This document shows positions 24,461 to 37,700 of a stretch of 64,000 nucleotides of DNA, piece after piece; position 1 is the stretch's first letter; each line of letters starts with the position of its first letter. This stretch comes from Enchytraeus crypticus (Eukaryota > Annelida > Clitellata > Enchytraeida > Enchytraeidae). A program made the translations under genes and the position numbers. A model generated the notes under the pieces. The model was given only the letters and a program-made list of their open reading frames with translations, did no database searches and was not told where the DNA came from. The stretch is taken from assembly GCA_905160935.1 (NCBI GenBank), contig CAJHZI010000827.1, forward strand, positions 447,001 through 511,000, in the 5' to 3' direction.

Positions 24461-24745
24461 AAAGCTGGTAAAGCTAAGGTTAGCGTCAGTTTCCTCACTC
24501 GAAAGCGATGTCAGTGACGGGAGAGCCCAGGTTTTATTATTTATTACTTATTTATTATTTTATGAATTTACTTGTAATTCACGAATAATTGGATTATAAA
24601 ATGGTATAATAAAGGGCATCATATAGAGGTTTACATAGCTACCATACATCAATCAAACAATTAATAAGAATTTAACGTTCGGTTCCTCGCCATAAGACAA
24701 TGTCAGGGACGTCCCTTACCGAATCTACACAAACAGATACGTCCT
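24461..24745 (-). repeat. S1 fragment and S3 fragment
   Basis: 24461-24531 is a 5'-truncated minus S1 ending at GAGAGCCCAGG. 24650-24745 is minus S3 (GAATTTAACGTTCGGTTCCT, CGCCATAAGACAATGTCAGG). 24746-25239 holds nothing else recognised. Confidence 0.75.
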
Positions 24746-25239
24746 ATCTTAGTCTTCAGATAGGACTTTCTGTCATCAGCTGTCCCTGGATTATGAGAGT
24801 CCGAATAGTTCCTTGGGTTTGTGTATAATCGTTTTGATGTAATTGTCGTTTAGAGACAAAATCAGGCCATTTTGTACAAATATCCGGCATTACATAAATT
24901 TTCTTTATTGCAATAATTTAAAGTAACTAAAATTAAATGAAGTGGACAAATGAAATATAAATACTAAATAATTGTAATAGTAAGATATCATTCGTTCGAC
25001 CACTATTCCGGTTTGTGAATTACATTTAATGTAAAAAGCAATTGAAAGATTTTGACAACAGCATGTACGATACATTTTACATAGATACATAGTATTTTAC
25101 AGTTTTATTTTTTCCAAAAAAATTAATCTTGTTTACATCCTCTGCGTGGATATTAGTAATTGTTGCTTTTGATAGCTCATCGATTGCAGTTTGCGCAGAT
25201 TTAAGAATAACCTTCCAAAGCCCAAGGATTTCTTTCAAT

Positions 25240-25600
25240 CAAAGCTGTCAACACTCGTTCTTCGAAAATCGTCAACCGTACATGTACTAACCGAACTCGA
25301 CTTAGCTTAGCTTCTGCCTTGTAACCTCCACGGCTTGTAATCCGTTCATGCATGAGTAATTGCGGGACTGGAGTAGGAATGCAGGAGAGGACGAAGGAAG
25401 GGCGAGATGGTGAAGGAGATATGGAAATTCTCGCTTCAATTTACGTACCCTCGCGCTGTCTTGAAGATTTCCTTCCAGACGATAGCGAGATTCGAACCCG
25501 AAACGTCGAAATTACATTAGCATGCGTTAATTTGCAGATCGGAGGATGGCTGCGAAATATTTTGAACGATTTCGACGCAAGATGTCTAAATTCTAACTGA
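25240..25600. other. Unique mixed-composition block, no repeat match
   Basis: Higher GC than its surroundings and rich in CG dinucleotides (CGTACCCTCGCGCTGTC, CGAACCCGAAACGTCG). The 82-residue frame at 25352-25600 lacks a recognisable domain and usable flanking splice sites. It may be a conserved noncoding element. Confidence 0.3.
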
Positions 25601-25671
25601 CAATTTCGTTATTAGAGCATCCGTGCATATAATCCATAGCACTATAGCACATACATATAATTCTATTCAGG

Positions 25672-25905
25672 CTGGAGCCAGTGGCGATGTCGGTAAGATA
25701 CTCGACCGTGGATCTGTATGTACGGGGTTCAAATCCTGTGCTCGCCTGACACTGACATCGCCTTCAAGTGAGGAGACTGACGTTAACATTAGCTTTACCA
25801 GCTTTTTTTATTCTATTGATATCTTCTACTGCTGCTTGCAGTTGTTTGCTCCGCTTAAGACATTCCCGACATCGCCTTGGAGTAAAGAACCGGACGTTAA
25901 AATAG
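25672..25905 (+). repeat. S1 SINE followed by an S3 tail
   Basis: 25672-25810 is a full plus S1: GGAGCCAGTGGCGATGTCGG, B box GGGGTTCAAATCCTG, domain CTGACATCGCCTTCAAGTGA. At 25861-25902 the related S3 domain follows (CCGACATCGCCTTGGAGTAA, ACCGGACGTTAAA). Confidence 0.85.
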
Positions 25906-25999
25906 ATTGTATCAATTGCCTAGAGGTTCGAAGCGTCTGGTAATGTCATAAAAGTTTAAAATAGTAAAGAATAAAATACAATAATAAGAGTAAAATATC

Positions 26000-26066
26000 G
26001 GACATTAACAGGATTGGTTATACGGAAGATGGGATAGATTACCCAACGGTTTAATACTATGATATT
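26000..26066 (+). repeat. S2 fragment
   Basis: TATCGGACATTAACAGGATT, GGTTATACGG and CCAACGGTTTAATAC match the S2 body. 26067-27344 is AT-rich DNA with no supported feature. Confidence 0.6.
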
Positions 26067-27344
26067 CAGACTTAATACTCCTTACGTTAAACACACAAAC
26101 AAACAGTCCAACAAAAGAAACGGAAATTAAAAATTAAAAATTCAACTGAGATATGAGACTCAGATAACTTTCTAGTGTAATACCCACACAAACACTTAAA
26201 TAACGGATTTTTACTTTCAGTTTTAATAAAATGAAATTTCAATTTGCATTCAAGAAGTACAGTTTTGAAATTTCGAAAATACATTTTTATACTGAGCTGT
26301 CCTTTAATTAATAAATCTTCAATGGGTTAAAATTACAGAAACTGGAATTTTTTACAAATAAAGAAATACCATATTTCACGCAGAATATTGTTTGGATCTG
26401 CTACTAAATTGTACCATTAAAAAATTGCATCATTTCACAATTCTACTATTTTACAAGTGTACTATTTTATAAATGTACTATTTTGCTGTTGTTGCCTACA
26501 ATGTTAGAGCTTTGACTAATGAAATTTAATATACATGTATAGCCAGTGAGTCGGTTCATTACAACTCTTTGTCAGCATGTTGTTGTCGCTTTGCTTTGTA
26601 ATTGAACACCGGGAATAGCCCATTCGCTTAAAAATATAATTTTGCCGCCTGTCTAACACCGTATTTACTTCTTTTATCCTTTATCGTCTCAACGATGAAG
26701 ATGACATCATTGTTGTTGTTGTTCCAAGTATTTGTCTTTCATAAGTACATGTATGTATAGTATAGCTTACAAGTGGTTGCTTTTCGGTTTAGGCTACATT
26801 GCTAATTTGATTTTTTTTAAACAATAAATTCTTGTTCAGAGACGACATATGCCGATCTTATGAATGACAGATTGAAAAGACTTCAGATGAATTGAGAAAT
26901 ATATGAGGGTTTTTAATAGAACAGCTATCTTCAATTCAGTCATTATTAAAGCTTTCTTTTATGAAATAAACAATAAAATACAAAAAAAGAGTAATTCTCG
27001 ATAGGCTAAATTAAACTAGCGCCCGTCGCATTTGCAGTAACAGTTTAGTTATTCAATGTTTATTTTATGCGTTGTGTTCTCGTTTTCGTTTGTTTGCTTT
27101 CCTACTTTTTTATTCGATTTTCATGGTTTAGTTTTCTTTCGTTTACTTTTATTTAACTTGAACTTTATTGATTGCTTGTGCTTAAATGGAATTAGACAAA
27201 GATAAGTGGTATTCGATTAAATTTAGATTATCCACTACATGTATATAAAACAGTGACTTCAATAAACGATTTTATGAAAATTCTTTGAACACTTTACCCC
27301 GGATTGCTTGATACCACTAAGTTGAAAGAAAATAAGCATGCTTT

Positions 27345-27515
27345 TTTCACTCACTCTCTCTCTCTCTCTCTCTCTAAAACACTTACTCTCTCTCTCTATC
27401 ACTCTCTCTCTTTCACTTTCTCTCTCTATATCTCTCTCTCTCTCTCTGTCTCTCTCTTTCTCTCTCTATAGTGTCCTTCCAAGTTGCAGCCACAGGGCGC
27501 ACATTCCTACTAGCA
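27345..27515. repeat. (CT)n microsatellite joined to an R7 end
   Basis: CT tract at 27351-27468 leading straight into ATAGTGTCCTTCCAAGTTGC, the minus-strand R7 3' terminus. This repeats the hairpin-plus-microsatellite arrangement. 27516-28099 has no other feature. Confidence 0.75.
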
Positions 27516-28099
27516 TTGCATTTTCATTCTCATTTGAAGCTCTCCTTGACTTGAAGTTGATTTCTTCATAATGTCTAAGCCTTTACTACACTTTAATATG
27601 ACTTTAGCTCGGCATGATATGGCTACCGAGGTGGTTTACTAGTGTCTTCCTCGCCTTCTGCTTAGTTGCCAATCCTTACTGGATAGGCTCTATGATAAAA
27701 GTCACTCAAACCCTTACAATTCTCTAATTCTAAGTGCTTACGTAATTCAAGCAATTAGGAACTCAAAATCTTACATCGATTTTTTACTAATAAGCCATTA
27801 AGCATCATGCTAAAATTTTCTAGTACAAAAATCATTAACGCACTTAGTTTTCCAGTTTACCAGCCAAAGAATATTGTCTTCGCTATGAAATGATTGCAGG
27901 TTTTTTCTTTTCTAACTCGGACTACAGTAACAAAGAACCAGAACGTGACGTAACAAAGCCCGGAGACAGCTTATGGACTCACCAACCAGGAATGCAGTGG
28001 ACCTTGTTGGTAACAGGACTGCTCTCTATCAATACAGCGAGCTCAATCCATAATAAAGTCCTGCAGCAAGCCTGGAAATGTTCCCTTTATTGAGCCCAG

Positions 28100-28541
28100 A
28101 TAAAAACGTTAACAACAATCGTCAAAGACAACATCGAGCACTATAAAACAAAGACCCTAAACCATCGAGCAAAGCGAAGACAACAGCAATTAGAGTGCTG
28201 CTGTCGTCAATGATACAATCGAGCGCTATTTAATTGGAGACAAATTCAGGCCTACGAGCAAGAATTAAAAAAGATGCAAAATTTAAAATCCAGAGAACCA
28301 GGCCAAGGATTGGGAATTAAAGAAAAGGAGATTCATGTGATGATGGTATCCAATAGACACTGGAAGGAAAAAATACCGTAAGAGGGCAAAACATTTTATA
28401 ACATCATCATAATCATCATCATCGTCATCATTTTCCCTTAAATCCCAATGTAACTAGATTTGGGATACGAATAGATATTCTCCACTCCTCTTTGTTACAC
28501 ACCATATCATTTGTGATCTGCCTATCTCTATCTCTCTCTCT

Positions 28542-28572
<31 letters not shown>

Positions 28573-28575
28573 AGC
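28100..28575. repeat. R8 repeat (+), S5 tail (-) and (CT)n
   Basis: 28105-28330 matches R8 (GACAACATCGAGCACTATAA; GGATTGGGAATTAAAG). 28395-28520 is an antisense S5/RT3 3' end (ATCATCATCATCGTCATC, CTTAAATCCCAATGTAACTA, GGATACGAATAGATATTCTC). CT run at 28530-28572. Confidence 0.65.
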
Positions 28576-29249
28576 TAAAGACCACAACTTGTACAACAAC
28601 TGGTTAAATAAAAACAGTTAATAAAGTCCAAAATAAAGAGGCTCAACCAAGTATTCAATGGTAGGTTAATTGTGGTCGCAGGGAGAAGGTGGGAGTGGCT
28701 AGAAAATGATTGATGTATATATTTCGTGCGTGCTTTAGGACATTTAAACATACGCCTCAGCCCAGGTCTGGTATTAATAGACGTGTATGCCGGTAGTAAA
28801 TCCAGATAGAGTCTTGTGTATAGAGAACCGACAATCGAAAATTGATATCTCGTACAAATAGTACGAACGCGTGTTGTGTAGGGTCGACATCTTGTATTTG
28901 TTATATCAGATTAGAATTATCTGAACATATTTGATAATATAACTTACAAATAATTTCAAGAAAAAGTTGGCTTATAGCTGTTGCAATGGTATATCCGAAA
29001 AACTGAAGAATATACCGATCGTTTATTGGGCTTTTCTCTTAGGGACGACAAAACAGTACATAAAGAGGCACTGAAAAACACCCACCGAACCCATTCTACT
29101 CCAGGCTAAAGTTTACTTTAAAGTTTGTTTAATGATTTTATGGTTTAATGATTTAAGTTTGGCATATTGATTGGAGTGGAATCGAGTTGAGGGTTCTTTA
29201 GAGAGTTTTAAAGTAAATAGTAGCAAGTATCTTGTACATATTATTAAAG
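28576..29249. other. Gene-free stretch
   Basis: Unique AT-rich sequence. CCCACCGAACCCATTCTACT (29080) loosely resembles 15000-15015. No gene supported. Confidence 0.4.
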
Positions 29250-29395
29250 AAAAACTAGAGAGAGAGAGAGGAGGGAGAGAGAGAGAAAGAGGGAGAGGCA
29301 GAGAGAGAGAGAGAGAGATATGGAGAAAGTGAGAGGGAGAATGAGGGAGGGAGTATGTGTGTGTGTATGTAGGTGTGTGTATGTATGTTTGTGTG
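29250..29395. repeat. (GA)n tract and TG-rich segment
   Basis: GA repeats to 29355, then TGTGTGTGTATG-type sequence. Overlapping ORFs are artefacts. Confidence 0.85.
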
Positions 29396-29589
29396 CTTTT
29401 GTATGAAGCCTGTGATTTGTAAATCTCAATCTAAAATTGATCGAGCTTCAAATGTCTGAAGAATTTGATGAAACGCAAACTATTTAGCCATCTCGACAAA
29501 TTGATTAATAACTTAGCTGCAGCTTGAATAAAAAAGAACACTAAGTTTATTGAGATATTGAGTTTCGGAAGTAATCTTTTCATTAAGAG

Positions 29590-29790
29590 CACCTATTGAT
29601 GGAACTCATTGATAGAACTCATTGATAGAACTCATTGATAGAGCTCATTGATAGAACTCATTGATAGAACTCATTGATAGAACTCGTTGAGAGAACTCAA
29701 CTCATTGAGGGAACTCATTGATAGAACTCATTGAGGGAACTCATTGATAGAACTCATTGATAGAACTCATGGAGGTAACTCATTGAGGCT
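29590..29790. repeat. 13-bp minisatellite
   Basis: About 15 units of GAACTCATTGATA, some as GAACTCATTGAGG. 29791-30464 is AT-rich flank of gene 1 without clear promoter elements. Confidence 0.92.
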
Positions 29791-30464
29791 AAAATTCTAG
29801 AATTCCAAGTAGCAAGGCCTTAATGTTGTGTAATTAATACTAGCAATATGTATTATATGTAAGCCTTATATTTGATGAAATGTGAACTGTTATCTGTGGT
29901 ATATCTCGTGAGTTTCCTCCTGTTAGTTCGTTGCACAGCTTTAAAATCATTTTGGGTATCCTTGGAGATTGCTTGGTTACATAAATTTATTTTGATTTCC
30001 TTATCTTTTATAATGCAATTTCGAAAATTCAAATTTTCAAATGTAATGAATAACATACATGTAGAATATTAAGACTGAAACAAGCGAATAAAGTCTTCAA
30101 AAAAAGTTGTTAGAAATAGAAAGTGTAAAATCTTCCATTGCGTTGAATTCTACAGTCCAGGTAATTTATTAATCTACAACGGTACTCGCAATTTAGCCGT
30201 AGTATAATTTATGCTTTATGATCATTACAGGAATAAATCATGAATTCTATGATAGAAATTGATAGCATATGATAACATTTATATGCGAGAATACATTCCA
30301 TGCAGAAAAAGAAATCAGGACAAAATATATGAACAACAGTCAAACTAGGAAGAGAGCAAAGGAATTGTAAATACTCTGTGTACAGTAGAAATCTTAGTCA
30401 GATCACGGTAAAGACTTTAAAAAAGGATTTTAGTAGAAGAAACGGAGTTAAATAAGATTGTGAA

Positions 30465-30611
30465 ATGACGAAACAGAAGCTATCAGCAATTACACTGCAG
30501 TGGTTTCTAATCAAGACGTTCATCTCTCTCACATCAGCGGCAGAGACTTCCAGACCCGTGGTGGAACAGTTCGTCTGCTTCAACACCATCCTCGAAATCA
30601 GTTGCGCTCAG
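30465..30611 (+). CDS. Gene 1 exon 1: signal peptide and start of SUEL lectin
   Basis: 49 codons, ATG to donor CAG|GTATTC, phase 0 exit. The first ~26 residues form a signal peptide with hydrophobic core LQWFLIKTFISLTSAA. The exon ends in VCFNTILEISCAQ, the first beta strand of a SUEL domain with two of its cysteines. Exon 2 continues with the strand carrying the YGR motif, so this short exon supplies exactly the missing half-strand. An in-frame TAA lies just upstream, which makes this ATG the natural start. No 5' UTR intron or promoter can be placed. Confidence 0.82.
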
Positions 30612-31668
30612 GTATTCTTGTCCATCTGAAATTAGATTAATAATAATAATAATAATAATAATTATCATTATTATTATTATTATAATTTTTTATATATTAT
30701 TTTACCCCGGTGTAAAGAACCTGGGGTTTGATAAAAACGATTCAAGCAATACGTGCTGAATCGCCGCCCGGCTACTCGAGGTCATCAATCAGCTTAAAAG
30801 AATTACTGAAGCAGACTGCATTAAATCTTTGCAAAGTCATGGAAAGCCTTTGCCAAAGAAAAGAGGATTATTATTATTATTATTATTATTATCATTATTA
30901 TTATTATTATTATTATTATAAAGGTTTAACGTCAGTTTCCTTGTCCATCTGATATTAGATTTATGACATGATCACTGACATTAACACTGGATGGAGAATG
31001 ATTTGATGAATGATTTTATATTTAGCTAAATTGTATTTTATTGTTTGCCTAAAGCATGCAATTATAATTATATTCTGTCCAAAATCAGGCCACAATGTCT
31101 CTCACTATTCTCAGAGGCAATTAATTCATCAGCTTCGCCAGCTGTGTCTAAACGTATTATTATCATCGCCTTTATTTTGTAATAATTCTTATGATTATTA
31201 GTGTTAAATAGCTGGTAAAGCTAAGGTTAACGTCAGTTTCCTCACTCGAAAGCGATGTCAGTGACGGGCGAGCCCAGGATTTGAACCCGCGCCTACTGAT
31301 CCGCGGTCGAGTATCTTACCGACTTCGCCACTTGCTCCAGTTAGTAAACAGGATTGTTTTCTCAGTGAATGACGCCCCTGCCCAGTAAATGTTAACTTAA
31401 CTTAACAATAATTATACTGGTTAAGGAAGTCACAACGACTTGTAACACCAGTCTTGTGTTAGTCGAAGCTGAGGAAGGCTTAGTGGGCCCATCTCGTCAT
31501 AAGCAGAATCACCCAAGAATAATATAGTATATCAAAAGTAATGCTGTAGATGATTTAAAGAGCCCCTCGTTTGTGCATATGAAGAGGAAAGCGGAAGACA
31601 AAGAAGAGTGGAGGCGTTATATACCATGAACCTGCCAGTAGGCAGTGCACTAAGATATATATATATAT

Positions 31669-31716
<48 letters not shown>

Positions 31717-34700
31717 TATTAGTGTTGTTTACAATTACTGATGATCTTTATTGATATTAACACCACTATTTCAGGACGAGATAATAGTGTTCCACAGGGC
31801 TCGATACGGTCGCAACGACTCAGCGATAGCGGCTCGCTGTGACGTGCCCTACACTCGTAACTGTGATATAGACGTTCATTTCTCGCTCAACCGAGCCTGC
31901 TCGGGCAAGCGCCAGTGCTCCATGGCCGTCAATACAGCCTTCTTCGGCGATCCCTGCGGGTATGAGGAGTTCCTTAAAGTGGCCTACAGGTGCATACCAG
32001 GTACGTGGTCTGTCTATCATGAATGTAACAGCTGGTAAAGATAATGTTTTGCGCCTACTATAAATCAAAATGCTTAACTTTTCGTGCTCGTAAAAACCAA
32101 TATAATTCATTATATTCTAATAACATCATCATCATCATCCCTTTAATCTCAGATTAACTAGGGTCGGGATACGAATAGATCTTCTCCACTCTTCTCTATC
32201 CCACACCATAACATCAGTCAATCTCTATTATAAGCTCTTCCATTCGTTTTTTTTTTTTTTTTTTCACAAATTTCTGGAGTCTAGGCGCTCACCAACCGAA
32301 TGCCCTTTCTGATGTTGGCTTGGAGCTAAGTGCTTTAGTCGCCTCCTAGGACACGTGCAGTCCCCGGTTGTTTTATTCGTCAAACAACGCGGACATAACG
32401 CGTTTAACAACTTAATTGCCATTATATTCTAATAACCCATAAATTTCACTGACTACATTACGTTAGAATTGCTAACATTTGACACGTTGTCGACATAGAC
32501 GTTTCTGTCTACAAGCATCGCCAAGGCTTAGAAATGACATCAGGTGCTTAACCATCACAATCATTTACTTTTAATTGACTTTTTGATCGTGCGATGGTGC
32601 CTGTAGTACTAACCTATATTAACAGACAATGTTTACAACTGCGCGACCTAGCCAGTAGAATTCAACCACAAAGTATCATGCAACTACTGTTATATAACAT
32701 ATTGATAAGAGGTCATGTGCTTTACGTCAAGGTTCAGAAGCACAAGTCTCCATTTCAAGACGACTCAACACATTCGAGCTATCGTCACATAGATTAAGTT
32801 ACTAGTTATTATGAGTTTATTTATATTCAAGAGGGACAGATTAGTTTTCTAAACGAGACTATATAAATTAAATTATAATCTCTGTTCACTAACTTAAGTA
32901 GTAATAGCATTGGTTTGTAGATATCTAGCTTAGGATTTAATTAAATGTGTGTTATGCTGAAATGGTGTTCTCTAAATACCTCTTATTCACCAGGTATCTA
33001 GGTGTAAACCTAATTAGAATATGTGTAGTCCTTATGTTTAAATGTTAGTTCATTATGAATGGATTTAAACTTCTGATAGTGATTTAGTTTTGTAAAATGT
33101 GGGAGCTGTTTCAATTTGTTCAATTACTTCATCATCAGATCTCAAGACTATGATTGAGACTGAGACCATTATTGAACTCCTAGTCTGAGTTTGACACCAA
33201 TTGAGCCATCGAGTCCTGAAGTCCCGATATAACCACTCTTACTCAAGCTCTGCATCTACCAAATACCTCTTGATATCCACAGTTCGAGGTCTCTAGCTGA
33301 ATTCACCAAACGTTACAAATGCATATTATTTGATGGCTTGTAAATGTCTATATTTTCGTTTTTTGTGTAAATGTTCAGATAGAACTGTGACTTAGCTAAC
33401 TGCTTTCCAATCAGATTAATTTGTAATTTATTTTCCTTTCTTTTAGTTTGTTCATTAATTCTAAGATAAATTTTTATTTCGGTTGATTTTGCATTATACA
33501 TGCATACTGGCTCCACTGGCTGGAGCCAGTGGCGAAGTCGGTAAGATACTCGACCGCGGATCAGTAGATGCAGGGTTCAAATCCTGGGCTCGCCCGTCAC
33601 TGACATCGCTTTTGAGTGAGGAAACTGACGTTAACCTTAGCTTTTATGTCATTAATGAGTTATAGACGGTGGTCAGCTAGATAAGATGTGTATCATCTTC
33701 CCTGACGGCCGTTGTTCTGGTGTTTATAAACTGTTTAACACACTGTGTTCCTGAGAATTTTTTAAATTTTATTTCATTTAAATGTTTATTTCTGTTTGCA
33801 TTTGTCAGTGATTTGGTGTTGATGCTGAAATAAACACATATCTATTTCTCTCTCTCTCTCTCTCATCTCTGGATTTGTCTCAATACTGCTCGATGTTGTC
33901 ATGGATGACTGTAGCACTATAGTTGTTTCTAATTGCTACTCTATTTTATTGGTTAGATGTTGAGCTGAGTCGGTAGCATGTATGTATGCTTAATCGAATG
34001 CGAATCAGTAGGTGTAGGGTTCAAATCCTATGCTTGCCATTTCTCTGACATGATTCAGATAAGAAATTGACGTCAAACTCTGCTTTTAGTTTGACTTCTA
34101 TTAGTATTAATTCTGCTGATTTACAATATATAGTTGGGCTTTAATATTTGATGAAAAGGTTTGTACCTGACATCACCGCCTGACTATGAAATTAACTTAA
34201 ACCTTTTATTAGTATTCTTATATAGCTAGTTTTACCCCGTGTTGTGTCCGGGTTGCTTGAAAAACTGACCAACCGTATAAATATGAACGTGTCGTAGAAG
34301 GCTACATAAAAACTAGATGAAAACCAACGTCAGAAAGGTCATTCTGTTGTTGAGCGCCTAGGCTCCAGGAATTGCCACAAAAACTTAACGAATTGTTAAA
34401 CTTTAAAGTCTATTCGTCTCCCGACCCTGGTTAAACTTGGATTTAAGAGAAGAAGATGATGATGATTATATAGCTATTTTTTTCATTTAAACAGACATAA
34501 CTTTTTATACTTGTAGTCTAAAATTTGATTTATAACTATACGTAAAATGTCCGCGAAATCAATCAAAATAAAAAATTGAAATTGTTCAAAATTTGTACTT
34601 GCAAAAATCCTGTTGTACTATAAATTATCTCAGGTCAGATTTGTTAGAACACAATTCTCAATCACTCGACGAACAGTACAATAAGTTGATAAATCAAATT

Positions 34701-37700
34701 CACTCTCAACTTCTTGTAAAATCTCAAGGGGGTTAGTTGAAGTCAACTCTCCGGGGTTTGACCTCCACCCTTATCCTTCTCACCCCTCCCCCACTCAGCT
34801 TCCTCCTCTACTCCTAAGCCTAGGTCTTCACGGTGTTTGCTGGTGAATCATTTAAACGGATTTTCGAGCGGACTATTGAATGGGTAGGCGAGGTTGCTTT
34901 GTCCAATGCATGTCTTCATTTCTCTTTCAGCCGTTCGCTCTATCATAATAACGATTAAAGCGATAAAGCCAATAAAAGAAACGTGTATGCGTAATAAGCT
35001 ATATCGATATGATGCGATATTATCTGGTACTTTTACTTCTAATGGTCGATTGTACATAATTCCCTTTGTTACGTTCGGTTGTTTGAAGAAAAGACTAACC
35101 TGTAACTTCACGTTTAGTAGAAGCACTTAGATCCAAACCAACGTCAAAAAGGGCATTAGATTGGTGATACGGTTCTAGTGTCTAGGCTCCGGAAACTGCT
35201 GCAAATTTTTTCACAAAGAATGGAAGAGACAATATGGGAATGACGGCTGATAAGGTATCGGGCAGAGATGAATGGAGAAGTTCTAATCGTATCATAGTTA
35301 AACTGATAACATAAGGAAGATGATGATAATGCTCTATTGAACATATTATATGCACGATGCAGGTGAATCTTATTGTAATGGGCATTTTACGCGGATCTTT
35401 AATAATATTGTATACATTTGGTACGTAGTACTACATGTATACAATTTTGTTAAAGATTCCTTAATTAGGACGCTAGGTTTGGACCACGCTATTCCTTAAT
35501 TAGATTCCTGCAATAGGACGTGGAGTAAGACAAGGTTGTATAGCATTTCGCTGCTGCTGTTTAACATTTACGCTGAGGCAATGATGGAGGAAGCCATGGA
35601 AGACTTGGAAGAAGGAATAAAAGTAGGAGGGAATTTGCTACAAGATGTACGATTTGCAGATGACCAAGGAATGGTAGCGGGCAGCGAGATTGGATTGCAG
35701 AAGATAGTGGATAGTCTGAATGATACGGCCCTAAGATATGGCATGAAGATTAATATAAAAAAGACGAAGGTTTTGAGAGTGTCCAATAATAAAGGTGAAG
35801 TTAATATCATAATAAATGGTACGAAATTGGAACAGGTAAGGAGTTTCAAATATTTGGGTCATACTATAACCGATGACGGGAAATGTGAGACGGAAATATG
35901 CAGTAGGATTGCACAAGCAAAAGCGGCCTTTGGTAGTAGAAAAGAACTATTAACAAAAAGTCTAAAGAAAGACACATAGATAAAGATAGTGAAGACTTTG
36001 GTTTGGACCACGCTATTGTATGGATGTGAAACAAGGACCTTAAGGAAGGAAGATATTAGGAAACTGGAGGCATTGGAAATGTGGATTTGGAGAAGAATGG
36101 AGAGGATTAGCTGGACTCAAAAGGTTACAAATGAGGAAGTCATGGAGAGAGTTGGCACAGATAGACAGTTGATAATGTATTAAGAAATAGGAAGAAGAGA
36201 TGGATAGGACACATTCTAAGGGGGAAGGTCTATTAAAAGAGGTCATAGAAGGTAGAATGGAAGGAAAAATAGGCAGGGGCAGGCCGAGATTAGGTATGTT
36301 AGATGATTTTAAAACCCACTCATATGTGGAAATGAAAAGGAAGGCGGAAGACAGAGAAGATTGGAGGCGTTATATACCATGGACCTGCCAGTAGGCAGTG
36401 CACTAAGAGAGTAGTACGTATTACTGACCAGATCGATGGATTAGTTGGTTGGCTCTTTGATTGATTTCTTGATTGGTTGATTGACTAACTGATTGACGAT
36501 TAATTCGTTGATTGATTGATTGTTTGATTAATTGACGATTGATTGATTGATTGATTGATACGCTAGGATCGAGTGTTTTAAGCGGATGTACCGGCTCGGG
36601 ACAACATGATATAAGACTGTATGACCGGAGTTATGTGGCGAGTCCCAACTATCCTGGAAAATACTTCATGGACGCTGAATGTCGCTGGAAGGTTTGTACA
36701 TGGAATCATTAAGGTGGAGTCCGTTGCATAGATGGTAAAGTTTCTGAGTGATCAGTAGGCGCAAGGTTCTAATCCCGTTAACGTCTCACTGGAATAATGC
36801 TGGTAAAATACTAGTACTATTGGTGTAATACTGGTATAATGCTGTTATAATACTGGTGTAATACCAGTATAATGCTGGTATAATACCGGTATAATGCTGT
36901 TATAATACTGGTATAATACTGGTAAAATGCTGGCATAATGCTGGTATAATGCTGGCATAATACTGGTATAATACTGGTATAATGCTGCTTTAATACTGGA
37001 ATAATACTGCTTGAATACTGGTATTATGCTGGTATAATGCTGGTATAATGCTGGTATAATGCCGGTATAATGCTGGTATAATACTGGTATAATACTGGTA
37101 TCTCTTTCTCTTAGTGCACTGCCTACTGGCAGGTCCATGGTACATAACGCCTCCACTCTTCTCTGTCTTTCGTCTTCCTCTTCATTTCTACAAATGAGTG
37201 GGTCTTTAAATCATCTAACATACCTAATCTCGGCCTGCCCCTGCCTATTTTTCCTTCCATTCTACCTTCTATGACCTCTTTTAATACACCTTTCCCCCTT
37301 AGAATGTGTCTTATCCATCTCTTCTTCCTATTTCTTAATACATATATCAACTGTCTATCTGTGCCAACTCTCTCCAGGACTTCCTCATTTGTAACCTTTT
37401 GAGTCCAGCTAATCCTCTCCATTCTTCTCCAAATCCACATTTCCAATGCCTCCAGTTTCCTAATATCTTCCTTCCTTAAGGTCCATGTTTCACATCCATA
37501 CATTAGCGTGGTCCAAACCAAAGTTTTCACTATCTTTATCTTTGTGTCTCTCTTTAGAATTTTTGTTAGTAGTTCTTTTCTACTAACAAAGGCAGATTTT
37601 GCTTGTGCAATCCTACTGCATATTTCTGCCTCACATTTACTATCATCGGTTATAGTATGACCCAAATATTTGAAACTCCTTACCTGTTCCAATTTCGTAC

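Noticed and set aside
32594-32797. 67-codon ORF in intron 2
   Set aside because: No domain, no matching splice phase with exons 2 and 3, AT-rich composition like the intron.
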